A DNA stretch of 12,218 nt from Candidatus Woesearchaeota archaeon (GTDB lineage Archaea; Nanobdellota; Nanobdellia; Woesearchaeales; GW2011-AR4), in contig JACPMS010000066.1 in NCBI GenBank assembly GCA_016185875.1, positions 1-12,218 of the forward strand. The letters run 5' to 3'. Position numbers and translations under genes: made by a program. Of this stretch, positions 4,786-11,403 are shown piece after piece. The notes under the pieces are model-generated. The model was not told the DNA's origin. It searched no databases and worked only from the letters and a program-made list of their open reading frames with translations. Each line of letters starts with the position of its first letter. The first letter of the stretch is position 1.

Positions 4786-6558
4786 TTATGCTGCAAACTC
4801 GCCGTTCTTTAAAATCCAATGCTTATAGCCTTGCTTGTCAACACCATAAACATCAAGCTTCTGCCTTGGGGCGTTAAAGACAATGTCCATGTGGTATTCT
4901 GTGCTTCTGTCTGGCTCAAAACCGCTTCCAAGGGCAATGTGCATCATCCTTGCTATTTTTTCATTTACGATAAGATATTCGCACAGCTTGGCTTTCGGGT
5001 TTGTGTTAATTGCAAATTCCCCTATTCTTTCAAAGTTTTTCTTTTTCAGGTCAATTATTTCTGTTGGCAAACTTTTGTTTTTTTCCGCCTCAAGCAGAAG
5101 CTTCATTGCATCATTTTTTCTTTCTTTAATTTTATCCATGATGTTTTTTGGGCCATTAATTATTTTGTAGCTGTCGCCATAGCATTCTACCACTAACGGA
5201 TTTTTCTCATCCAATGGGTAGCTTTGGTCAACATGCACAACAACATCTCCAACAAAAATGCCTTTTATGTACTCTGGCGTTGTAAATGCCTCTCCTCCCG
5301 GGATGTTGCCCATGCATCCTGCTTTTATCCCTGTCATCTCCAAGTAAGTCTTGTTGATTTTTTCCCTTACATCTGTATCTGAACGACGCACCCATCTTCT
5401 TGTGCCATCAGGCTTGACTAATCCGACTTCCAGCTTTGTGGCATACCTTTCTTTTAGCTTGCCTTCCACATAGATAACATCGCATTTATCCATGATATCC
5501 TTTATCTTCTGATTTCTTAGCCTAATATCGGTCCAGTCAACTAGATTTGTTTCAATAAAGATATCTATTGGTATTGTTTCTGTAAAAGCAACTCTTGCAA
5601 CAGGGTCTCTTGTTTCGTATTTTGTCTGCGGGTAAAAATCCAGCTTGTAAATCATCTGGCCAGGAGTCTGCCACCTTGTCTTTTTGTTCAGGGAAGGATA
5701 GCCAATAACCTCTCCAAAAAGGTGCTTTCCAGGATAGCCTTTAGGGCTTATGGAAAATGACAAGTCTATTGGCTTTATTCTATCAATCCTTAATAATTTT
5801 GATAATTTTTTGTATTTTATAAATGGCTCCTCATCAATCTCTTTGTCCAGCTCGCACCCCAGTAATGTAGCCCTTAAATCAGAAATTCTTTCGCTTTTCC
5901 CAAGCATTGAAGCCCTAAATGTGTATGCATTCATAACAGGCTCGGCTATTTTTCTTGCAGTCTGAGTCATTGCCCATATTATAGAATAAGAATCGAGATA
6001 GTCCTCTAATGGATGCCCCATTAAATTAGGAGCAGGTATCAGCGAGAAGCCAATACCCACACTCTCACCTTTTTTTAGAGCGTAAACATCTCTCCATAAT
6101 ATTTTAGCAGTCTGCATTAATTCTTTCATTCTATAATCTTTGAACCATTCTGCATTAAACGGCAGTTCCAAGGAGCCAGAAAATCTTTTTTCTTTTGCCT
6201 CTATAACAAAATCAGGCTTTTTGAACAGCTTTCTGAATTCACCTCTTGCTTTTTTGTCAACTTCATCAATAAAATCCCTTAATGCGCTTGTTTTTTCGTT
6301 ATTTATACCAGTCTCAAAATCTTCAAAAACTTTCCACACATCCTTCAAAGCATCCAGTCCTTCTGATTTGCTGTTTATACCTGTGCAGGCTGCATCATTT
6401 TTCAAATCATGCAGAGCCCTTGACAGAGGAGCAATTGAAAAGAAAGCATCTTTGTTTTTTATGTCAAAAATAATCAAGAAATCCTTTCCTCTTATATTTT
6501 TTAAATGCTTTTTATATTCTTCAACAGCAGAATTAAACATATTTTCATTATATTTCAT
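4786..6558 (-). CDS. M29-like aminopeptidase, extended 590-residue form
   Basis: A 590-aa relative of the M29/AmpS-type aminopeptidases. The C-terminal catalytic half is clear: MGNIPGGEAFTTPE with E423, GEFAINTNP with E514, MMHIALGSG with H540, and EYHMDIV with H556 and D558. These are the same five ligand positions as in the shorter paralogue downstream. The end, with YKHWILKNGEF, resembles the family's usual ADGVLIMKDG-like finish. About 150-200 residues at the N-terminus are extra relative to typical family members of roughly 350-410 aa and match nothing I recognise. The protein is soluble, without a signal peptide. The gene is preceded by the M24 peptidase gene (14-nt gap) and followed one base later by the short paralogue, so the three probably form a transcription unit. 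A TATA-like GATTTATTAA inside the end of the M24 gene could give an internal promoter. Substrate range is unknown. Confidence 0.75.
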   Translation of the reverse strand: MKYNENMFNSAVEEYKKHLKNIRGKDFLIIFDIKNKDAFFSIAPLSRALHDLKNDAACTGINSKSEGLDALKDVWKVFEDFETGINNEKTSALRDFIDEVDKKARGEFRKLFKKPDFVIEAKEKRFSGSLELPFNAEWFKDYRMKELMQTAKILWRDVYALKKGESVGIGFSLIPAPNLMGHPLEDYLDSYSIIWAMTQTARKIAEPVMNAYTFRASMLGKSERISDLRATLLGCELDKEIDEEPFIKYKKLSKLLRIDRIKPIDLSFSISPKGYPGKHLFGEVIGYPSLNKKTRWQTPGQMIYKLDFYPQTKYETRDPVARVAFTETIPIDIFIETNLVDWTDIRLRNQKIKDIMDKCDVIYVEGKLKERYATKLEVGLVKPDGTRRWVRRSDTDVREKINKTYLEMTGIKAGCMGNIPGGEAFTTPEYIKGIFVGDVVVHVDQSYPLDEKNPLVVECYGDSYKIINGPKNIMDKIKERKNDAMKLLLEAEKNKSLPTEIIDLKKKNFERIGEFAINTNPKAKLCEYLIVNEKIARMMHIALGSGFEPDRSTEYHMDIVFNAPRQKLDVYGVDKQGYKHWILKNGEFAA

Positions 6559-6572
6559 AAAAGAGAGTGACT

Positions 6573-7697
6573 TTAGAGAATTAATAAATCTTTTGATGCC
6601 TTTGTCAGGGCAATGGGCTTATTTTTGAATAAAATCGTGTCCTCAATCCTTATTCCAAATCTTCTTGGAAAATAAATTCCAGGCTCGACTGTAAAAACCA
6701 TGTTGTTTTTAATTTTGTCTTTTGAGTTTAAAGTCAGGTTTGGCAGCTCATGGATTTCAATTCCAACACCATGCCCAAGGCCGTGAATAAAGTTATTTTT
6801 GTGTTTTCCCAGATTATTTGTAACATAATCGTATAACTCAGAGCATTTTTTGTTGAGGCTTATTTGGCTTATTGTGCTTTTTTGGATTTTTAGCAGCATG
6901 TTGTACATTTCCATTTCTTTTTCAGTGGGCTTGCCGATGTAAACTGTTCTTGTTATATCCGAGCAATACCCCTTGTATTTCACCCCAAAGTCAATCACGC
7001 AAAACCCTTTTCTTATCTTTGCATTGGAAGGATTATGATGTGGCATGCTGCCGTTGCTTCCAGAAGCCACAATTGGCTCAAAAGAAAGCCCTAATCCATT
7101 TTTCTTGGCTTCATATTCAAGAAAGGCGCTTGCCTCGGATTCTGTCTTGAAATCCCTGAAATTGCTTATAGCCTTTTTGACTATTTTGTCCGCATAGCTG
7201 CAAGATTTCTTAATAAGCTGTATTTCTCTCTCTGTTTTTATTTCTCTTAACTTCATGCAATCCACAGAAATATCCTTTGTCTTGATTTTTTTAAACTGCT
7301 TTTTAAAATGACTATAAGAATTTAATGTGAAATTATTCTTGTCTATTGCAATATTCCTTGTTTTTAATTTATTCCTTTTGATAATCCCATATATTGACTC
7401 AAAAAATTTCTTCTCCCGAGAAAATTTTTTAAATTTTCTGGGCCCCAAAAATCTATGATTTTTGCGGGTTTCCATTCTATACACTCTTTTAATCATGGCA
7501 TTCTTTGCCCTTTGAAATTCCATCTCAGGCACCACAAGAAAAGATTGCTTGTTTTTTGGCATAACCAATGCCCCCAATCCCATGTACCCTGAAAAATAAA
7601 ACATGTTCGGGCTGAATTTCATTGAATCAGAGTTGTAGAATATGGCAATATCGCTTTTCTTGCCATTTAAAATTGCCTTGAACTCATTAATTCCCAT
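6573..7697 (-). CDS. M24 Xaa-Pro-type peptidase, with palindromic insert
   Basis: A 374-aa pita-bread metallopeptidase. The N-terminal creatinase-like domain spans about residues 1-150 and the catalytic domain about 151-374. All five dinuclear metal ligands are present: D236 (VIDFG), D247 (YCSDITRT), H309 (HGLGHGVG), E338 (TVEPGIY) and E352 (RIEDT). PHHNPS (219-224) and EIHE (314-317) carry the usual substrate-side histidines. The two-domain length and these motifs favour a prolidase or Xaa-Pro aminopeptidase over a methionine aminopeptidase. Such enzymes cleave next to proline, which other aminopeptidases cannot do. Residues about 77-95 are an unusual basic stretch (KNHRFLGPRKFKKFSR) encoded by a palindromic insert. 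It is the first gene of the minus-strand peptidase run ending in pan and shares a promoter region with the divergent M16 gene. Confidence 0.88.
   Translation of the reverse strand: MGINEFKAILNGKKSDIAIFYNSDSMKFSPNMFYFSGYMGLGALVMPKNKQSFLVVPEMEFQRAKNAMIKRVYRMETRKNHRFLGPRKFKKFSREKKFFESIYGIIKRNKLKTRNIAIDKNNFTLNSYSHFKKQFKKIKTKDISVDCMKLREIKTEREIQLIKKSCSYADKIVKKAISNFRDFKTESEASAFLEYEAKKNGLGLSFEPIVASGSNGSMPHHNPSNAKIRKGFCVIDFGVKYKGYCSDITRTVYIGKPTEKEMEMYNMLLKIQKSTISQISLNKKCSELYDYVTNNLGKHKNNFIHGLGHGVGIEIHELPNLTLNSKDKIKNNMVFTVEPGIYFPRRFGIRIEDTILFKNKPIALTKASKDLLIL
6581..6590 (-). promoter_or_regulatory. Possible internal TATA box of the 590-aa aminopeptidase gene
   Basis: GATTTATTAA on the minus strand is centred about 26.5 nt upstream of the ATG at 6558, the leaderless spacing used elsewhere here. 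It lies inside the last codons of the M24 gene, so it may simply reflect AT-rich coding sequence. Confidence 0.35.
7415..7468. repeat. In-frame palindromic insert B in the M24 gene (54 bp)
   Basis: An outer CCCG (7415-7418)/CGGG (7465-7468) pair exactly bounds two hairpins. Hairpin 1 is AGAAAATTT-TTT-AAATTTTCT (7419-7439, 9 bp) and hairpin 2 is CAAAAATC-TAT-GATTTTTG (7446-7464, 8 bp). The linker is GGGCCCC (7440-7446), whose last C is also the first base of hairpin 2. The length of 54 bp equals 18 codons. The encoded stretch interrupts the creatinase-like N-terminal domain just before KKFFESIYGII. The design matches insert A, including the GG(TG)CCCC linker, but the translated frame differs by one base. 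Conservation therefore seems to be at the nucleic-acid level, not the peptide level. Confidence 0.6.
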
Positions 7698-7711
7698 TAT
7701 AATACAAAAAT

Positions 7712-7730
7712 CTTATATATGATTTAAATT
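7712..7730. promoter_or_regulatory. Compact bidirectional promoter of the M24 and M16 genes
   Basis: The 45 bp between the two ATGs contain TTATATAT (7713-7720), centred 26.5 nt before the M16 ATG at 7743. Just beyond it, TTTAAATC is read on the minus strand (about 7721-7727), 28-29 nt before the M24 ATG at 7697. The boxes are adjacent, so factors binding here would affect both peptidase units together, or the two promoters would compete. Confidence 0.6.
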
Positions 7731-7742
7731 TTTTTGTTTTTC

Positions 7743-8951
7743 ATGAAGAAGCATAAGCTAAAGAACGGCATAACTGTTCTTTTTGAGAAAAACCATTCCA
7801 AATCAGTTGCTGTTGAAGTTATGTTTAAGGTGGGCTCTAATTTTGAAAGCAGGCAAATGGCAGGTATCTCGCATTTTCTTGAGCATATGCTGTTTGAAGG
7901 CACAAAGAACAGGAAAGATTCAAGGGAGATTGCAAATGAGATTGAAAAATATGGCGGAGAGTTCAATGCCTATACCACAGGCGACAGGACAGCTTTCTTC
8001 ATCAAAATAATCAGCAAGAGGTTTGATATAGCTTTGGACATACTTTCTGACATGGTTGCCAATCCGGTTTTTGACAAAAATACAATCGAGAAGGAAAAAA
8101 GCGTTGTCTTAAAGGAAATAAACATGGTTACTGACGATTCTAGGCTTCACCAATGGGTGCTGTTCCAAAAGGCCCTGTTTGAAAAGCATCCTGCAAAAAA
8201 TCCGACCTATGGCACTGTTGAAACTGTCAAAGGCTTTGACAAGAAGCATGTCGCTGATTATTACTACTCGCACTATATCCCAAATAATATGGTTATTTCC
8301 GTTGCAGGAAATGTTTCAGAAGTTAAGGAAAGGATTGAAAAATATTTTAGCAGCTTGAAGCCTGGGAAAAAAATTGAGAGGGAAACGGTGCTTGAGGCTT
8401 TGCAGGCAAAAACCAAGAAAGTTGTTGAAAAGAAAAAAACCCTTAACTCCTACATGGTGCTGGGCTACAAAACAGTTCCTAGAACCAATAAAGACAGCTA
8501 TATTTTTGATGTTATAACGTCAATCTTGGGCAGAGGCCAATCAGGATGGATATTTGACGAGATAAGAAACAAGAGAGGCTTGGCATACAATGTCGGGGTG
8601 AATAGTGAAAGCGAGATTGATTATGGAATATTTGCTGTCTATGCCGGCATGGACAAAAGCAACATAGAAAAGGCAAAAAAGATTATTTTGCAGCAGTTTA
8701 GAAGGCTGGATACTGCAAGCAGAACCGATTTGGAGGAGGCTAAAACCTATATAGAAGGCAACCATGCCTTAACAATGGAAGACAACTTTCATCATGCAGA
8801 CAACCTTGCTGTGTGGGAAACAATTAAAGATGCAAGGCTTGCGGATTCTTACTTGAAAAACATAAGAAAGGTTACAGTCGATGATGTGAAAAGAATTGCA
8901 AGGAAATACTTAAATAACAGGTACACTATGGTTGTTATAGAGCAGAAATAG
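7743..8951 (+). CDS. M16-family zinc peptidase (pitrilysin/processing-peptidase type)
   Basis: A 402-aa M16 peptidase (counting from ATG 7743). The inverted zinc motif is HFLEH (H44, E47, H48), with the third ligand E125 in VVLKEIN, so it should be catalytically active. The domain pair is complete: the N-terminal active half, then a C-terminal half with RNKRGLAYNVG (about 278-288), which carries the conserved Arg/Tyr that complete the active site. The length of about 400 residues is usual for the bacterial/archaeal single-chain form that dimerises. No signal peptide or membrane helix is seen, so it acts in the cytoplasm, probably on peptides or small unfolded proteins. An upstream in-frame TTG (7734) was rejected because the TATA box lies 26.5 nt before ATG 7743. 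Its TAG directly abuts the TAG of the convergent tyrS. Confidence 0.9.
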   Translation: MKKHKLKNGITVLFEKNHSKSVAVEVMFKVGSNFESRQMAGISHFLEHMLFEGTKNRKDSREIANEIEKYGGEFNAYTTGDRTAFFIKIISKRFDIALDILSDMVANPVFDKNTIEKEKSVVLKEINMVTDDSRLHQWVLFQKALFEKHPAKNPTYGTVETVKGFDKKHVADYYYSHYIPNNMVISVAGNVSEVKERIEKYFSSLKPGKKIERETVLEALQAKTKKVVEKKKTLNSYMVLGYKTVPRTNKDSYIFDVITSILGRGQSGWIFDEIRNKRGLAYNVGVNSESEIDYGIFAVYAGMDKSNIEKAKKIILQQFRRLDTASRTDLEEAKTYIEGNHALTMEDNFHHADNLAVWETIKDARLADSYLKNIRKVTVDDVKRIARKYLNNRYTMVVIEQK

Positions 8952-10025
8952 CTACCTTGTAACCTCAAATTTCCTTATTGTTTCCAGCATCTTTTTCAGC
9001 CTCTGGTCTTTTTCAAACTTTTCCCTTACAGGCTTTACCATTTCATTGATGTAATAAAACACTGCATTTTTCAAATCCATCGGATGTATTTTCCCTTCCC
9101 TGTACAGCTTTTCGAGCTCTGCATAATTCTCTATTACAACATCGCCGCCAAATTTGTCATGCCTCTTGATTTCCATGACATTGAATTTCTCAAAAATTAA
9201 GTATTTGGAGTATTCAAGCATCGGATTTTCTTCAATAACTTTTGCAGGGCAGTATGCTTTGCCTACCTTTCTTTTAATATCTTCTTCAGAGTCATTCATG
9301 AAAATAGCACTATCTGGCTTTGACTTTGACATTTTCAGTTCCAGAATCCTGTCTTCGTCTTTTGACTTTGGCGGCTCTCCTAAACCGATAAGCATATGGT
9401 GGCTTACGATAACCGGCTTCCAGTAGCCCAGGCTAAGCCCTATTTCTCTTGCCAATACATTCACTTTCCTCTGGTCCATGCCTAACTGGCAAATATCAGC
9501 TTTTAAATAAAAAATGTCAGCTGCCTGCATGCAAGGATACAGGATTTGAGAGGCTTGCTGCACCTCTGCCTCTTTTCTTCCCATTATTTGTCCTGTCCTT
9601 ATTATTCTTTTCACAGTTGAGTTTCTTGCAACCTGCATCACTTTTTTCCAATATTCTGCGTCTTTGACAAAATCATTAGCCCACACAAACTCAATACTTC
9701 CCAAATCCATTCCGCAGTTTCGCCACACCTCTATTAAGTATTGGCCTACGAGCTGAATCCGTTCCAAATCTCCACCCAATTTATTGTTTGCCCATGCATG
9801 CCAGTCTGCAACAAGCATCTTGAACTTGACGCCTGCCTTTGTCATCTTGTTTATGTTGATGGCTCTTAGAATTCCTTGCGCTATGTGGATGTCAGTGCCA
9901 GAAGGCTCAAAACCATCATAGGCAACTGGATGCTCTTTGGTTTGCAGAAGATGCCTTAATTCCTCTTCTGTGATTATTTCCTCTCCAACTTGATTTATTA
10001 ATTCAAGCCTGCTTTCAATATCCAT
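8952..10025 (-). CDS. tyrS: Tyrosyl-tRNA synthetase, archaeal/eukaryal type
   Basis: A 357-aa class I aminoacyl-tRNA synthetase charging tRNA-Tyr. It has VAYDGFEPSG (34-43) with Tyr36 in the tyrosine pocket, a HIGH-like HIAQ (47-50), the tyrosine-binding set Y163-P-C-M-Q167-A-A-D170 with Q185 in GMDQRK, and the signature KMSKS (231-235) with its GEPPKSKDEDRILEL lead-in (216-230). This lead-in and the overall length are those of archaeal and eukaryotic enzymes; the bacterial S4-domain tail is absent. The C-terminal anticodon-recognition helices follow (about 270-357). A TATA box at leaderless spacing precedes the gene, in a 134-bp gap that also holds a GC-rich hairpin. The gene looks complete and conventional. 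Confidence 0.95.
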   Translation of the reverse strand: MDIESRLELINQVGEEIITEEELRHLLQTKEHPVAYDGFEPSGTDIHIAQGILRAININKMTKAGVKFKMLVADWHAWANNKLGGDLERIQLVGQYLIEVWRNCGMDLGSIEFVWANDFVKDAEYWKKVMQVARNSTVKRIIRTGQIMGRKEAEVQQASQILYPCMQAADIFYLKADICQLGMDQRKVNVLAREIGLSLGYWKPVIVSHHMLIGLGEPPKSKDEDRILELKMSKSKPDSAIFMNDSEEDIKRKVGKAYCPAKVIEENPMLEYSKYLIFEKFNVMEIKRHDKFGGDVVIENYAELEKLYREGKIHPMDLKNAVFYYINEMVKPVREKFEKDQRLKKMLETIRKFEVTR

Positions 10026-10046
10026 AAAATGCTCATTTTGTTAGTT

Positions 10047-10057
10047 AATATTTAAAG
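10047..10057 (-). promoter_or_regulatory. TATA box of tyrS
   Basis: Read on the minus strand as CTTTAAATATT. The TATA octamer centre is about 27.5 nt upstream of the tyrS ATG, which predicts a leaderless mRNA. The GC-rich hairpin further upstream (10127-10143) would then lie outside the tyrS transcript. Confidence 0.6.
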
Positions 10058-10102
10058 TTTTAGATTAGAATTTGAATATTCCTATTTTATAAAAACTCAA
10101 TA

Positions 10103-10148
10103 CGGCTTCGCCAAATTCTAGTGCTCGGAGGCATCAAACCTCCTCGCC
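10103..10148. terminator. GC-rich double hairpin between tyrS and the small membrane protein gene
   Basis: GGAGG (10127-10131) pairs with CCTCC (10139-10143) around a 7-nt loop. A small GGC-TTC-GCC hairpin lies at 10104-10112. The local GC content is far above its surroundings. On the minus strand the pair follows the stop of the small membrane protein gene by 12 nt, then a run of five T appears about 10 nt further on (10091-10095). It could therefore be a terminator or 3'-end stabiliser. It could also be a small palindromic element similar in style to inserts A and B, though without their linker. Confidence 0.4.
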
Positions 10149-10159
10149 TATACATTTGA

Positions 10160-10414
10160 TTATTGATTCGGCTTATACATCTTCTTCAGAACCATCTGGC
10201 TGGCTATTCCGACTGATACTCCTAATATTTCCAAGGCAAAGAAGATAATCATGCTTAATGGAAGGTTGGCTACATACGTGCTGAAGCCTGAAGTGCTTGA
10301 AATTGCATTGCCTGTAGGTATGATGCTTGCAGGAGTTCCATTTGGACCATAGATTGGAAGCATGAAGTAAACAAGCAGGGCAATTAATGCTCCTAAGTAA
10401 GCGCCTTCTTTCAT
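10160..10414 (-). CDS. Small two-helix membrane protein, hypothetical
   Basis: An 84-aa protein counting from ATG 10414. Helix 1 is about residues 4-22 (YLGALIALLVYFMLPIYG), helix 2 about 51-74 (LPLSMIIFFALEILGVSVGI), and the end is basic (LKKMYKPNQ). The loop between (23-50) is rich in Gly, Ser, Thr and Asn and lacks charge, as in an outside-facing loop. The frame continues upstream through another ATG (10471) to a TTG (10495), but that stretch crosses the divergent nuclease promoter. Start 10414 was chosen because TTTATATT sits about 27.5 nt before it, the spacing of the other genes. No family is recognised. A link to tyrS is not implied beyond adjacency. Confidence 0.6.
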   Translation of the reverse strand: MKEGAYLGALIALLVYFMLPIYGPNGTPASIIPTGNAISSTSGFSTYVANLPLSMIIFFALEILGVSVGIASQMVLKKMYKPNQ

Positions 10415-10437
10415 AAGCGGATTTATTTGATATTTAG

Positions 10438-10447
10438 AATATAAAGG
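10438..10447 (-). promoter_or_regulatory. TATA box of the small membrane protein gene
   Basis: The minus-strand reading is CCTTTATATT, preceded by an A-rich BRE-like context. Its position decides the start codon at 10414. Confidence 0.55.
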
Positions 10448-10482
10448 TTGCGGTTTGATACCACTGGACATCCTCACGCAAA

Positions 10483-10492
10483 CTATATAAAC
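10483..10492 (+). promoter_or_regulatory. TATA box of the Cas4-like nuclease gene
   Basis: CTATATAAAC is centred about 27.5 nt before ATG 10515. An AAAGGTGA string just before the ATG resembles a Shine-Dalgarno site but would be largely upstream of the predicted transcription start. Confidence 0.6.
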
Positions 10493-10514
10493 CAATTCTT
10501 TAAGTAAAGGTGAA

Positions 10515-11369
10515 ATGAAAATCTCAGTCTCTTTGCTCTCATCTTACCTGTATTGCTCCAGAAAGCTGTTTCTTGAAAAGGTTTTGATGCTTGAGGAGCC
10601 GCCAAAGGAAAGCATTGTGATGGGTTCTATAAGGCATGAAGCCTATGACAGCATAAACAAAAAGGAAGAGGAAATAGCCACTTCAATCACAAAAAGAGCG
10701 ACTTTTGAGAGCATACAGGCATTATACAAGCAGAAATACCTTGCAATTTTGAGAAAAGCGATAGCAAACAACAGGAAAAGGCTGGAAGAAGTAAACATCA
10801 ACATGCTTGAAGCATATAAAAAAAGCTTCCCGTTCATTATGGAAGAGTCTTTGCTAAGAGCAACGAATATTTTTAATTTCATAGAAGCAAACAATGTATT
10901 TGGAGAAGAGCTCTGGCGGAAATTAACGCCAAAGATAATGTCAGAGTTAAGGGTCGAGTCAAGCCAATTAAAATTAAAAGGCATTATAGACCAAGTGCAT
11001 GTCTATGACAATGAATATGTTCCTTTTGAGCTGAAAACCGGAAGAACACCCCAAGATGGAGTCTGGCCATCGCACAGAATCCAGATAGCAGCTTATTCCC
11101 TGCTTTTGCAGGAGCATTTCAGCAAGCCAGTTAAAGAGGGTTTTGTTGTTTACCTTGACACAAAGGAAAAAAGGCATATTGCAATAAACCCCTATATGAA
11201 AGAAGAGGTAAGGCAGATAGTTGAAGAAATAATTGCATTGCTTGAAAGCAGGGAATTGCCTGATTTCTGCAACAATGAAAACAAATGCAGGAAATGCGGC
11301 TTGAAACAAACCTGCTATAATGAAGAAGAGGTTAATAATTTATTGACAATTAAGTTACAAAGCCGCTAG
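10515..11369 (+). CDS. Cas4/Dna2-like PD-(D/E)XK nuclease with Fe-S cluster motif
   Basis: A 284-aa nuclease of the Cas4/RecB-like superfamily, which degrades or trims single-stranded DNA ends using a metal. Catalytic residues: H41 in GSIRHEAY, D159 in KGIIDQV, E172 and K174 in FELKTG, and the Q-motif Q190-IAAY. Four cysteines in Cas4 spacing should hold a 4Fe-4S cluster: C14 near the N-terminus, then C258-x2-C261-x5-C267. A long charged helical insert (about 45-145) separates the N-terminal Cys from the catalytic core and is larger than in compact Cas4 proteins. No cas1, cas2 or CRISPR repeats are in the window, so a DNA repair or replication role, or a solo Cas4, is more likely than spacer acquisition. 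The gene has its own promoter. The dehydrogenase gene follows 34 nt later, also with its own TATA box. Confidence 0.88.
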   Translation: MKISVSLLSSYLYCSRKLFLEKVLMLEEPPKESIVMGSIRHEAYDSINKKEEEIATSITKRATFESIQALYKQKYLAILRKAIANNRKRLEEVNINMLEAYKKSFPFIMEESLLRATNIFNFIEANNVFGEELWRKLTPKIMSELRVESSQLKLKGIIDQVHVYDNEYVPFELKTGRTPQDGVWPSHRIQIAAYSLLLQEHFSKPVKEGFVVYLDTKEKRHIAINPYMKEEVRQIVEEIIALLESRELPDFCNNENKCRKCGLKQTCYNEEEVNNLLTIKLQSR

Positions 11370-11374
11370 AAAGT

Positions 11375-11385
11375 TTTATATAAAT
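11375..11385 (+). promoter_or_regulatory. TATA box of the short-chain dehydrogenase gene
   Basis: TTTATATAAAT lies in the 34-bp gap after the nuclease gene, centred about 24 nt before ATG 11404. It indicates separate, leaderless transcription. Confidence 0.6.
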
Positions 11386-11403
11386 ACAAATCATCTAAAA
11401 ATT

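Noticed and set aside
3883..4812. Long plus-strand open frame of 309 codons opposite the short M29-like gene
   Set aside because: It is antisense to a protein with intact family motifs and metal ligands. Its hydrophobic, Phe/Ser-rich composition is typical of the reverse reading of a Lys/Glu-rich gene.
7734..7742. Three-codon N-terminal extension of the M16 peptidase from a TTG codon
   Set aside because: The TATA box spacing and the first ATG both favour 7743.
10127..10148. tRNA T-arm-like hairpin on the minus strand (5-bp stem, 7-nt loop TTTGATG)
   Set aside because: The loop lacks the TTC start, and no matching acceptor, D-arm or anticodon arm is found around it on either strand.
10415..10495. 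N-terminal extension of the small membrane protein from TTG 10495 or ATG 10471
   Set aside because: It would run across the nuclease promoter, and a better-placed TATA box points to ATG 10414.
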